From DASZYF01 sp035545535 (lineage in GTDB: Bacteria; Actinomycetota; Actinomycetes; Mycobacteriales; CAJCIY01), in NCBI GenBank assembly GCA_035545535.1, contig DASZYF010000021.1:1-9777 (forward strand): a DNA stretch of 9,777 nucleotides, read 5' to 3'. The notes beneath the pieces were generated by a model. It was not told where the DNA came from and ran no database searches. It saw only the letters and a list, made by a program, of their open reading frames with translations. Every line of letters begins with the position of its first letter. The first letter of the stretch is position 1. The position numbers were made by a program, and so were the translations under genes. Below are positions 1 through 5,558 of the stretch, piece by piece.

Positions 1-173
1 CCATCACCCTGACCGACCTCGGCCTGCACAGCCCCCGACGCATCATCGACGTCGAGGACCGCGAAGGCCCACGACGCATCAAGCCCTACGACCCCACCCG
101 ACCCACCACCGCCCTCAACCGACCACCCACCCCCCACCCCGTGCTCGAGTTCGACGACCTCCCGCCCTTCTGA
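1..173 (+). CDS. 3' end of an unidentified protein (partial)
   Basis: An open reading frame runs in from the left edge with its first full codon at position 3 and ends at TGA 171-173, leaving about 56 residues of a C-terminus. The tail is rich in Pro, Arg and Asp and ends in the acidic/aromatic motif EFDDLPPF. Codons end almost always in C, with many CCC and ACC, so the reading frame looks coding; it also lies upstream of, and codirectional with, the sigma factor gene, 42 bp away. I do not recognise the family. The proline-rich, low-complexity end is not diagnostic and no catalytic motif is visible. Coding status is likely but function is unknown. Confidence 0.5.
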   Translation, partial: ITLTDLGLHSPRRIIDVEDREGPRRIKPYDPTRPTTALNRPPTPHPVLEFDDLPPF

Positions 174-215
174 TCCGTCCGCTCCGGAGGCAACCGCGGG
201 ACCCTCGTCTGTGTC

Positions 216-716
216 ATGAAGGACGTGGACGAGCAGGGGCGGCAGGTCTTCGAGGCCTTCGCGCGGGCGCGCATCGGCGCGCTGCTGCGCTACGGCCATC
301 TGCTGACCGGCGACCCGCACGCCGCCGAGGACCTGGTCCAGAGCGCGCTCGCCAAGAGCCTGGCCGCGTGGCGCCGGATCGAGCGCGACGACCCCGAGGC
401 CTACGTCCGCCGCTGCATGGTCAACGAGGCGATCAGCCACACCCGGCGGCGCGCATGGCGCGAGCGTGCCGTCGACGTGCTGCCCGAACGCCCGGTCGAG
501 GACGCCACCAACGACGACCGCGCGGTCGTCATGCGTGCGCTCGCCGAGCTGCCGCCACGCCAGCGGGCCGTGCTCGTCCTGCGCTACTACGAAGACCGCT
601 CGGAGGAGGAGATCGCGTCGATGCTCGGCATCGCCCGCGGCACCGTGAAGAGCCAGGCCAGCAAGGGCCTCGCCCACCTCCGCTCATCGCTGGACCGGAT
701 GGAGCTGCTGGCATGA
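216..716 (+). CDS. ECF RNA polymerase sigma factor, SigE family
   Basis: This 166-residue protein has the size and two-domain plan of an extracytoplasmic-function sigma factor, which directs RNA polymerase to a small stress or envelope regulon. Sigma region 2 covers roughly residues 10-80, including the GDPHAAEDLVQ segment (32-42) and the Trp/Arg stretch that contacts the -10 element (about 60-84). Sigma region 4 covers about 105-156, with the LPPRQRAVLVLRYYED segment followed by the helix-turn-helix EEIASMLGIARGTVKS (131-146). The RYYED and GTVKSQ signatures are typical of the actinobacterial SigE-type group. ATG 216 is the only good in-frame start. No Shine-Dalgarno sequence is close by (GGAGG at 186-190 is too far), so the message may be leaderless. 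The stop overlaps the next start as ATGA, indicating coupling to the membrane protein that follows, its likely partner. Confidence 0.93.
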   Translation: MKDVDEQGRQVFEAFARARIGALLRYGHLLTGDPHAAEDLVQSALAKSLAAWRRIERDDPEAYVRRCMVNEAISHTRRRAWRERAVDVLPERPVEDATNDDRAVVMRALAELPPRQRAVLVLRYYEDRSEEEIASMLGIARGTVKSQASKGLAHLRSSLDRMELLA

Positions 717-1921
717 CCCGGGATGCAGAAGAGCTGCTGCGGTCGGTGCTCGCCGACCCGGCCTACGACGTCACGACCGATGGCGACCCGCTGGCACCGG
801 TCTGGGGCAAGGCCCGAGCGATCCGCCGTCGCCGCGCGCTGACCGCCGGCGGCACCGCGGTCGTCGTGCTCGCCGGGGTCGCGATCGCCGGCGTCGCGAT
901 CACCCGGCCCGACGCGAAGGACGGGCCGGCGTTCATCACCCAGCCGTCTCCCACCGCATCGGTCGCGCCGCCGTCTGAGGTCCCGAGCTCCGCCGCCGAG
1001 CCGAGCCAGCCCGTCAGCTCGGCGGCCGTGCTGCCGGCAGCGACGTTCCATCGCACCGCGGTGCACATCGAGGAACCGTTCGCCTACGGCAGCACGGTCC
1101 TCGGACTCGAGACCGGTGAAGGCGGCCCCACGTCGTTCCGCGTGGTCCGCCTCGACACGACGACCGGCCAGGTCACGCGCAGCGCCGTGGTCGCCGCGAG
1201 CGCGGGGGGCATCGCCGCGGCCGACGGCATGGTCTGGGTGACGAGCAAGGGCACCGACCACCTGCTGCGCTTCGACCTCGCCGACCTCTCACAGCTCCCG
1301 GACCTCGTCGACCCCCACGGCAAGCTCTCCGGCCCGATCGCCGCCGTCGGCAACGCGGTGGCCGCAGCGGACAGCGGCGGCATCTCGATCCTGCGTGACA
1401 GCGGCACGCAGACGGCTCTGCCCGCGCCCGGTCGGGTGTGCCAGCTGGTGACCGCTGTCGGCGGGCTCTACGTCGTGGGTGGCCCCCAGGGCTCTGCCTG
1501 CATCCAGGCCACGTTCGTGCACACGGCCAGCGGCACCGGCACCGACGTCGCCGACGCGAGCGATGCGTCGCTGGGCCTCGCGGGCCTGGTGCCCGACGCG
1601 ACGGGGTTCTGGGTGGAGCAGCCCACCGGGACGATGGGGTACTACGAGCACGTCGCCTACGACCCGAGCAGCTCGCAGCCGCCGGTCGTCGCTCCCGACC
1701 ACATCAGCGGCAGCAACTCCATGAGCGTGTCGATCGCCGACGGGCACGCGTGGATCTCCGACCCCGGCCTGCTGCAGTGCGCCGGCAGCGACGGCACGGT
1801 GCTGTGGCACAAGGACCTGTCCGCCGACGCCGGCCCGGCTCACGTGTTCAGCACCTCGAGCGGCACGGTGCTGGTGACCAACACCTACGCGGAGCCCTTC
1901 GACACCAGCGTCTGCGGCTAG
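713..1921 (+). CDS. Single-pass membrane protein with extracytoplasmic beta-propeller-like domain; probable sigma-factor partner
   Basis: The predicted protein has 402 residues. A short cytoplasmic tail (1-37) ends in RRRR, followed by one hydrophobic helix (about 42-63), a Ser/Pro/Ala-rich linker (about 77-108) and a large outer domain (about 112-402). The outer domain has repeated beta-strand blocks with motifs such as GMVWV, GGLYVV, GFWVEQ and GHAWIS, as in WD/NHL/PQQ-like propellers. Four cysteines in this domain could form disulfides outside the cell. ATG 713 overlaps the sigma factor stop (ATGA) and has a GGAG Shine-Dalgarno sequence at 701-704. Its position suggests a sensor or anti-sigma role, but the cytoplasmic tail has no HxxxCxxC zinc anti-sigma motif and is short for a sigma-binding domain, so this role is inferred. 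The stop TAG shares the palindrome CTAG with the stop of the convergent gene. Confidence 0.85.
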   Translation: MTRDAEELLRSVLADPAYDVTTDGDPLAPVWGKARAIRRRRALTAGGTAVVVLAGVAIAGVAITRPDAKDGPAFITQPSPTASVAPPSEVPSSAAEPSQPVSSAAVLPAATFHRTAVHIEEPFAYGSTVLGLETGEGGPTSFRVVRLDTTTGQVTRSAVVAASAGGIAAADGMVWVTSKGTDHLLRFDLADLSQLPDLVDPHGKLSGPIAAVGNAVAAADSGGISILRDSGTQTALPAPGRVCQLVTAVGGLYVVGGPQGSACIQATFVHTASGTGTDVADASDASLGLAGLVPDATGFWVEQPTGTMGYYEHVAYDPSSSQPPVVAPDHISGSNSMSVSIADGHAWISDPGLLQCAGSDGTVLWHKDLSADAGPAHVFSTSSGTVLVTNTYAEPFDTSVCG

Positions 1922-2688
1922 CCCGGCGGCGGGGCGGCGCGCAGGCGGCGCACCACGACGGCGGACAGCTGCAGCCACGCGACGAGGCACACGCCCGCGG
2001 TCGCCAGCGCGGCGACCGCGCCGGCGTCATCGGCGCGACGGGTCCAGATGCCGGCGGCGAGCAACCCGATCGCGGTGACGATGAACCGCGTGGGCCGCTC
2101 CCCCACGGTCACGACGCCGATGTCGGACAGCCCTGCGTTGCCGGCGCGCGCCCGCGTGTACTCGAGCAGCAGCACCGCACAACCGGCGGTGACGCACGAC
2201 CACGCAGGTGCTCCGAGCCGCCACAGCGCGACCAGCAACAGCCCATCACCCACGCGATCGAGCACCGAGTCGATGACGTAGCCGAGCGCGGTCGCCCGGC
2301 GCGTCATCACCGCGACGGCGCCGTCGATGTTGTCGAGCACGCCGGACACCTTCACTGCGACGATGCCGAGCAACGGCCAGTGCCCGTGCGCATCGGCGCA
2401 CACGACGACCGCGCCCGCGGCCCACACGCCGAGCAGCGTGAGCACGTCAGCGGACGTGCCGGCGCGTGCGAGCGGCGCGGCGAGCCGATGGATCCCGCCG
2501 AGCCACCACCGCACCAGTGCCGCACCGGTGCGCGGGTCGTACCCGCCGTGCAGCGGCGCGTAGAGCGCGAAGTACTCGTCGCGATCAGCCACCGACGCGT
2601 CCGGGCGGTGCGCCGTCGCGCCCACCAGGACCAGCAGCACGAGCCCCGCGCCGGCGAGGACCAGCGCGCCGATCACCGCGACCCCCAC
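1918..2688 (-). CDS. CDP-alcohol phosphatidyltransferase family membrane protein
   Basis: This 256-residue integral membrane protein belongs to the CDP-alcohol phosphatidyltransferase superfamily, whose members transfer a phosphatidyl or similar group from a CDP-activated donor to an alcohol within the membrane. Hydrophobic helices are visible at about 3-25, 82-99, 104-119, 146-172 and 200-245. The signature D-x2-D-G-x2-A-x9-G-x3-D-x3-D is present as D119, D122, G123, A126, G136, D140 and D144, supplying the metal-binding aspartates. The Arg that normally follows the Ala is Val127 here. The acceptor alcohol cannot be told from sequence. GTG 2688 is the most upstream start available, as the frame closes at 2710-2712. 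It lies 64 bp downstream of the SRPBCC gene on the same strand, with a large inverted repeat in the gap. The gene converges on the membrane protein gene at 713-1921 and shares its CTAG stop. Confidence 0.88.
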   Translation of the reverse strand: MGVAVIGALVLAGAGLVLLVLVGATAHRPDASVADRDEYFALYAPLHGGYDPRTGAALVRWWLGGIHRLAAPLARAGTSADVLTLLGVWAAGAVVVCADAHGHWPLLGIVAVKVSGVLDNIDGAVAVMTRRATALGYVIDSVLDRVGDGLLLVALWRLGAPAWSCVTAGCAVLLLEYTRARAGNAGLSDIGVVTVGERPTRFIVTAIGLLAAGIWTRRADDAGAVAALATAGVCLVAWLQLSAVVVRRLRAAPPPG

Positions 2689-2694
2689 GTCGAG

Positions 2695-2743
2695 ATCGGG
2701 TTTGTGGCGTCATCCTGGCCCCTGCCGCCGCCACAAGTCCGAT
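2695..2743 (-). repeat. Large imperfect inverted repeat (hairpin) between two minus-strand genes
   Basis: The left arm ATCGGGTTTGTGGCG (2695-2709) pairs with the right arm CGCCACAAGTCCGAT (2729-2743) across a 19-nt loop (2710-2728). Thirteen of 15 positions are Watson-Crick pairs. The other two (2700/2738 and 2701/2737) are G-U wobbles in plus-strand RNA but A-C mismatches in minus-strand RNA. The repeat fills most of the 64-bp gap, starting 9 nt after the SRPBCC stop and ending 6 nt before the GTG of the CDP-alcohol gene. It could be a terminator or attenuator for the upstream gene, an operator, or a remnant element. There is no U-run in the expected minus-strand direction, so a classical intrinsic terminator is not supported. 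Confidence 0.75.
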
Positions 2744-2752
2744 GCCGGCCGG

Positions 2753-3196
2753 TCACGCGGCCGAGCGCTCACCCAGGCGGACGGCGGTGCGTGTCGACCG
2801 CCACGCGAGCAGCCGCGTCGAGATCCCGCGGGTCGCCCACTCGGGCAGCCACCACCACCGCGCGAAGACGCCGTCGAGCAGCACCTGCACGCGCACCTGC
2901 GTGCCGCCACCGGGTCGCGGCGTGAGCATGACGTCGACCTCGTGGGTGAGGCCGGGCGCGGTCCGCACGGTCAGGCCGAGGTGCCGCCCGGGCGCGACGA
3001 GGCGCACGTCGACCGGCACGCGCAGCCGCAGCCCGCGGCTGACGACGACCAGGTGCTGGCCTTCCCGCACGAGCCCGCGCACGCACTCCACGTGATCGAC
3101 CATCACGTCGTGCTCGGCCCACCGCGTGGGGTCGCCGAGCGCGGCCCAGACCTCATCGATTGCGGCCTTGGTGCCTACCCGGTGCGTGATGCGCAC
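2753..3196 (-). CDS. SRPBCC-fold (polyketide cyclase/dehydrase-like) protein
   Basis: The protein has 147 residues, typical for a single SRPBCC/START-like domain that binds a hydrophobic ligand in a helix-grip cavity. It starts with a beta-strand (RITHRV) followed by the helix AAIDEVWAALGDPTRWAEHD (about 11-30), a common opening in this family. Alternating strands follow (HLVVVS, RVPVDVRLV, LGLTVRT, HEVDVMLTP, TQVRVQVLLDG), then a long C-terminal helix with the Trp-rich WWWLPEW (about 114-120). The natural ligand or enzymatic role is unknown. GTG 3196 is chosen because a TANNNT -10 box ends exactly 6 nt upstream, fitting a leaderless transcript. The CDP-alcohol phosphatidyltransferase gene lies downstream on the same strand, so a lipid-related ligand is possible, but that is inference. 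Confidence 0.82.
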   Translation of the reverse strand: MRITHRVGTKAAIDEVWAALGDPTRWAEHDVMVDHVECVRGLVREGQHLVVVSRGLRLRVPVDVRLVAPGRHLGLTVRTAPGLTHEVDVMLTPRPGGGTQVRVQVLLDGVFARWWWLPEWATRGISTRLLAWRSTRTAVRLGERSAA

Positions 3197-3202
3197 GGGA
3201 CG

Positions 3203-3208
3203 AACGTA
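3203..3208 (-). promoter_or_regulatory. -10 box for the SRPBCC gene, probable leaderless promoter
   Basis: On the minus strand the hexamer TACGTT, within GATACGTT, matches TANNNT and is followed by 6 nt (CGTCCC) and then the GTG start at 3196. This spacing would place transcription initiation at or next to the start codon. No convincing -35 hexamer is visible. Confidence 0.55.
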
Positions 3209-3227
3209 TCCCGGCGGAGCACGGCGG

Positions 3228-3256
3228 ATGACGGCCGCGCCCGATGCCGATACTGT
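3228..3256 (+). promoter_or_regulatory. Promoter for the small acidic protein gene, probable leaderless
   Basis: ATGACG (3228-3233) matches four of six positions of TTGACA. It is separated by 17 bp from TACTGT (3251-3256), a TANNNT -10 box preceded by GA. Six nt later comes GTG 3263. The spacing fits a housekeeping-sigma promoter with initiation on the start codon. It diverges from the promoter at 3203-3208, and both -10 elements begin with the same GATAC. Confidence 0.55.
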
Positions 3257-3262
3257 CCGCGC

Positions 3263-3514
3263 GTGGCAGCCACGAGTCCCTTCGTCGTCGACGACCTCGA
3301 CGCGTTCGATCCCGACGCACTGTTCATCGACGGGCGGGACCAGGTCGTGGTGGGCGTGAAGGTCACCCCGGTGTACGGGCAGCTGGCGCTCGACCTGGTG
3401 GGCCAGGTCGTCGACGAGGCGAACGAGCGCGGCTTCAACCTCGCGCGGTACGAGCCGTTCCGTGACGACTACCTGCTCTGCCTGTTCGAGCAGTACGACC
3501 CCGACGCGGAGTAG
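3263..3514 (+). CDS. Small acidic protein of unknown function
   Basis: An 83-residue reading frame with actinobacterial codon use and about 18 Asp/Glu against about 5 Lys/Arg, so it is strongly acidic and probably soluble and cytoplasmic. The predicted order is an acidic N-terminus (VDDLDAFDPD), two short strands (QVVVGVKVTPV), a helix (ALDLVGQVVDEANERG) and a C-terminal segment ending FEQYDPDAE. There is no signal peptide, membrane helix, metal-binding cluster or DNA-binding motif. GTG 3263 is supported by a promoter whose -10 box ends 6 nt upstream. The frame stays open further upstream, but that part is antisense to the SRPBCC gene and looks non-coding. I do not recognise the family; it converges on metF with only 19 bp between. 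Confidence 0.72.
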   Translation: MAATSPFVVDDLDAFDPDALFIDGRDQVVVGVKVTPVYGQLALDLVGQVVDEANERGFNLARYEPFRDDYLLCLFEQYDPDAE

Positions 3515-3526
3515 CCGCCCACGAAC

Positions 3527-3546
3527 GACCGGGTCAGCGACCGGTC
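3527..3546. terminator. Possible weak bidirectional terminator hairpin
   Basis: GACCGG (3527-3532) and CCGGTC (3541-3546) form a perfect 6-bp stem with an 8-nt loop in the convergent gap between the small acidic protein gene and metF. The metF stop codon lies in the loop. There is no T-run on either side, and a 6-bp GC stem is easily found by chance in such DNA, so this is only a candidate. Confidence 0.22.
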
Positions 3547-4475
3547 AGGTTGGCGAAGACCTCGCGGGACGAGGTCGAGCTGTTCAGCGTGATGAAGTGC
3601 ACGCCGGGCGCGCCGCCCGCCATGAGCCGCTCGCAGAGCTCGGTCGCGACCTCCACACCGATCGCCCGCACGGCGGCGGTGTCGTCGGCGACCGCGTGCA
3701 GCCGGTCGGCCAGCTCCGCGGGGAAGGCAGCCCCGGTGAGGACGGCGAAGCGCTCCACCTGCGCCACGTTGGTGATGGGCATCACGGCGGGGATGATCGG
3801 CTGTTCGCACCCCCGCGCCCGCACGCGGTCGACGAGACGGAAGTAGTCGTCGACGCCGAAGAACCACTGCGTGATGGCGAAGTCGGCGCCCGCGCGCAGC
3901 TTGCGACAGAGGATGTCGGCGTCGTGCTCGTGGTCGTCGGCGCGGGGATGCTTGTCGGGGAAGGCCGCGACCCCGACGCAGAAGTCGCCGAGACCCCTGA
4001 TGAGCTCGACGAGGTCCGATCCGTAGGCCAGGCCCTCGGGGTGGGCGACCCACTCGGCCTGCGGGTCACCCGGCGGGTCGCCCCGCAGCGCGAGGACGTT
4101 GCGGATGCCGGCCCCCGCGTAGCTGCCGACCACCCCGCGGAGCTCGGTGACCGAGTGGTTCACGGCGGTCAGGTGGCCGAGCACGGTGAGCGTCGTCTCC
4201 GTGGCGATCCGGTCGGTCACGCGCACCGTGGTGTCGCGGGTGGACCCGCCGGCACCGTAGGTCACGGACACGAACGTCGGGCTGATCCGCTCCAGGTCCC
4301 GGATGGTCGCCCACAGCGTGCGCTCCCCCGCCTCGGTCTTCGGCGGGAAGAACTCGAAGGACCAGGAGGGCGATCCCGTCGCCAGCAACGAACGAATGGT
4401 CGGGTGTGTGTCGAGCATGGGCGGCGTGACGCCGTCGATCGTGGTGATCGCGGAGGTCCCGGCCGGAATGCTCAC
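3534..4475 (-). CDS. metF: Methylenetetrahydrofolate reductase
   Basis: The protein reduces 5,10-methylene-THF to 5-methyl-THF with NAD(P)H and bound FAD, supplying methyl groups for methionine synthesis in the cytoplasm. Family motifs appear in order: FEFFPPKT with the catalytic-type Glu (residue 41), VTYGAGGSTRDTT, GHLTAVNHS, NVLALRGDPP, GVAAFPDKHP, ITQWFF, PIIPAVMPI and the C-terminal PGVHFITLN. From GTG 4475 the product is 313 residues with about 19 extra N-terminal residues; from ATG 4418 it would be 294, closer to the usual length. I prefer GTG 4475 because a TAATCT -10 box lies exactly 7 nt upstream. The gene is divergent from the GGPP synthase gene with only 24 bp between start codons. 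From memory, a divergent MTHFR/idsA2 pair also exists in mycobacteria (Rv2172c-Rv2173). Confidence 0.95.
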   Translation of the reverse strand: MSIPAGTSAITTIDGVTPPMLDTHPTIRSLLATGSPSWSFEFFPPKTEAGERTLWATIRDLERISPTFVSVTYGAGGSTRDTTVRVTDRIATETTLTVLGHLTAVNHSVTELRGVVGSYAGAGIRNVLALRGDPPGDPQAEWVAHPEGLAYGSDLVELIRGLGDFCVGVAAFPDKHPRADDHEHDADILCRKLRAGADFAITQWFFGVDDYFRLVDRVRARGCEQPIIPAVMPITNVAQVERFAVLTGAAFPAELADRLHAVADDTAAVRAIGVEVATELCERLMAGGAPGVHFITLNSSTSSREVFANLTGR

Positions 4476-4482
4476 GAGCCCA

Positions 4483-4488
4483 AGATTA
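4483..4488 (-). promoter_or_regulatory. -10 box for metF, probable leaderless promoter
   Basis: Read on the minus strand the hexamer is TAATCT (TANNNT), followed by 7 nt and then GTG 4475. It overlaps the opposing -10 box of the GGPP synthase gene by two bases (4487-4488). No good -35 hexamer is visible. Confidence 0.6.
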
Positions 4489-4492
4489 CGGT
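4487..4492 (+). promoter_or_regulatory. -10 box for the GGPP synthase-crtI operon, probable leaderless promoter
   Basis: TACGGT (TANNNT) is followed by 7 nt (GAGTGGC) and then GTG 4500. This spacing supports GTG 4500 over the in-frame GTG 4491, which lies inside the box. It overlaps the metF -10 box on the other strand, so the two polymerases should compete. No clear -35 hexamer is visible. Confidence 0.55.
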
Positions 4493-4499
4493 GAGTGGC

Positions 4500-5552
4500 G
4501 TGTCCGCCGATCTGCGCGACCGGGTCGGTGCGGCCCTCAGCGCCTTCCTGGCCGACCAGACCAAGCACCTCGACGCGATGTCCGACGACCTGCGCGACGT
4601 CACGGACGCCCTCAACGACCTCGTGCTCACCGGAGGCAAGCGGCTGCGCCCGGCCTTCTGCTACTGGGGCGCCGTCGGGGCCGGGGCTCCCGACACCGAC
4701 GGCCTGATCACGGCGGTCGCCTCGCTGGAGCTCCTGCACGCGTGCGCGCTCATCCACGACGACGTGATGGACGGCAGCGACACCCGTCGCGGCCTCCCGT
4801 CGGCGCACCGACGGTTCGCCGGGCGGCACCGCGCGGGTGGCTGGCACGGCGACCCGGACGCGTTCGGCGTCGCGGGCGCGATCCTGCTGGGCGACCTGGC
4901 CCTGGTGTGGGCCGACCGCATGCTCGCCGGCGCCGAGCTGCCCCCCGAGGCGCTGCGCCGGGCGCAGCCCGTCTACGACGACATGCGCACCGAGCTCATG
5001 GCCGGGCAGTACCTCGACGTGCTCGAGCAGGCGCTCGGCGGCGGCTCGGTCGACCGGGCGCTGCGCGTCGCCCGGTACAAGAGCGCGAAGTACACCGTGG
5101 AGCGGCCGCTGCAGCTGGGCGCGGCGCTCGCGGGCGCCGACGGCGGCATCGCGGCCGCGTACTCCGCCTACGGCCTGCCCGTCGGCGAGGCGTTCCAGCT
5201 GCGCGACGACGTGCTCGGCGTCTTCGGCGACCCGGAAGAGACCGGCAAGCCCGCCGGCGACGACCTCCGCGAAGGCAAGCGCACCGCGCTGATCGCGTCC
5301 GCGCTGGAGGCGGCCGGCCCCGAGCAGGTCGTCGTGATGCGCCGCCATCTCGGCGATCCGCACCTGGACGCGCGGGGCGTCGCTGACCTGCGGACGGTCA
5401 TCACCGAGACCGGCGCGCTCGCCCGCGTCGAGGCGCTCATCGAGCAGCGCACCGAGGAGTCGCTGGCCGCGGTCCGCTCGGCGCCGATCACCGCCGACGC
5501 GCGGAAGGCCCTCGAAGAGCTGGCGGTCGCCGCGACGGCCCGCACGGTCTGA
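4500..5552 (+). CDS. crtE: Polyprenyl diphosphate synthase, probable geranylgeranyl diphosphate synthase
   Basis: This 350-residue trans-isoprenyl diphosphate synthase condenses IPP with allylic diphosphates. Visible motifs are GGKRLRP (45-51, IPP binding), the first Asp-rich motif DDVMD (87-91), the Lys/Gln contact region (KYTVERPLQLG, about 197-207) and the second Asp-rich region RDDVLGVFGD (235-244), followed by TGKPAGDDLREGKRT. In the second motif the last Asp of DDxxD is Gly240, which I recall as common in actinobacterial IdsA/GrcC-type enzymes. Small residues (Cys82, Ala83) at positions -5 and -4 from the first motif fit a product of C20 or longer rather than FPP. The GGPP assignment rests on this and on linkage to crtI and crtB. 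GTG 4500 is favoured by the -10 spacing. crtI follows after 6 bp, so the two are an operon. Confidence 0.92.
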   Translation: MSADLRDRVGAALSAFLADQTKHLDAMSDDLRDVTDALNDLVLTGGKRLRPAFCYWGAVGAGAPDTDGLITAVASLELLHACALIHDDVMDGSDTRRGLPSAHRRFAGRHRAGGWHGDPDAFGVAGAILLGDLALVWADRMLAGAELPPEALRRAQPVYDDMRTELMAGQYLDVLEQALGGGSVDRALRVARYKSAKYTVERPLQLGAALAGADGGIAAAYSAYGLPVGEAFQLRDDVLGVFGDPEETGKPAGDDLREGKRTALIASALEAAGPEQVVVMRRHLGDPHLDARGVADLRTVITETGALARVEALIEQRTEESLAAVRSAPITADARKALEELAVAATARTV

Positions 5553-5558
5553 CCTGCC

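Noticed and set aside
189..210. Possible ECF-type autoregulated promoter (GGCAAC ... CGTCT) before the sigma factor
   Set aside because: CGTCT sits 5 nt before ATG 216, suggestive of a leaderless start, but the gap to GGCAAC is only 11 bp, too short for the usual 16-17 bp, so I did not annotate it.
1438..2925. A 495-codon plus-strand open frame
   Set aside because: It is antisense to the CDP-alcohol gene and out of frame with the propeller protein. The translation is Arg/His/Ala-rich low complexity with no recognisable motif.
3462..4499. Plus-strand extension of the GGPP synthase frame upstream to 3462
   Set aside because: This part is antisense to metF and the enzyme's homology begins near GTG 4500, where the promoter spacing also fits.
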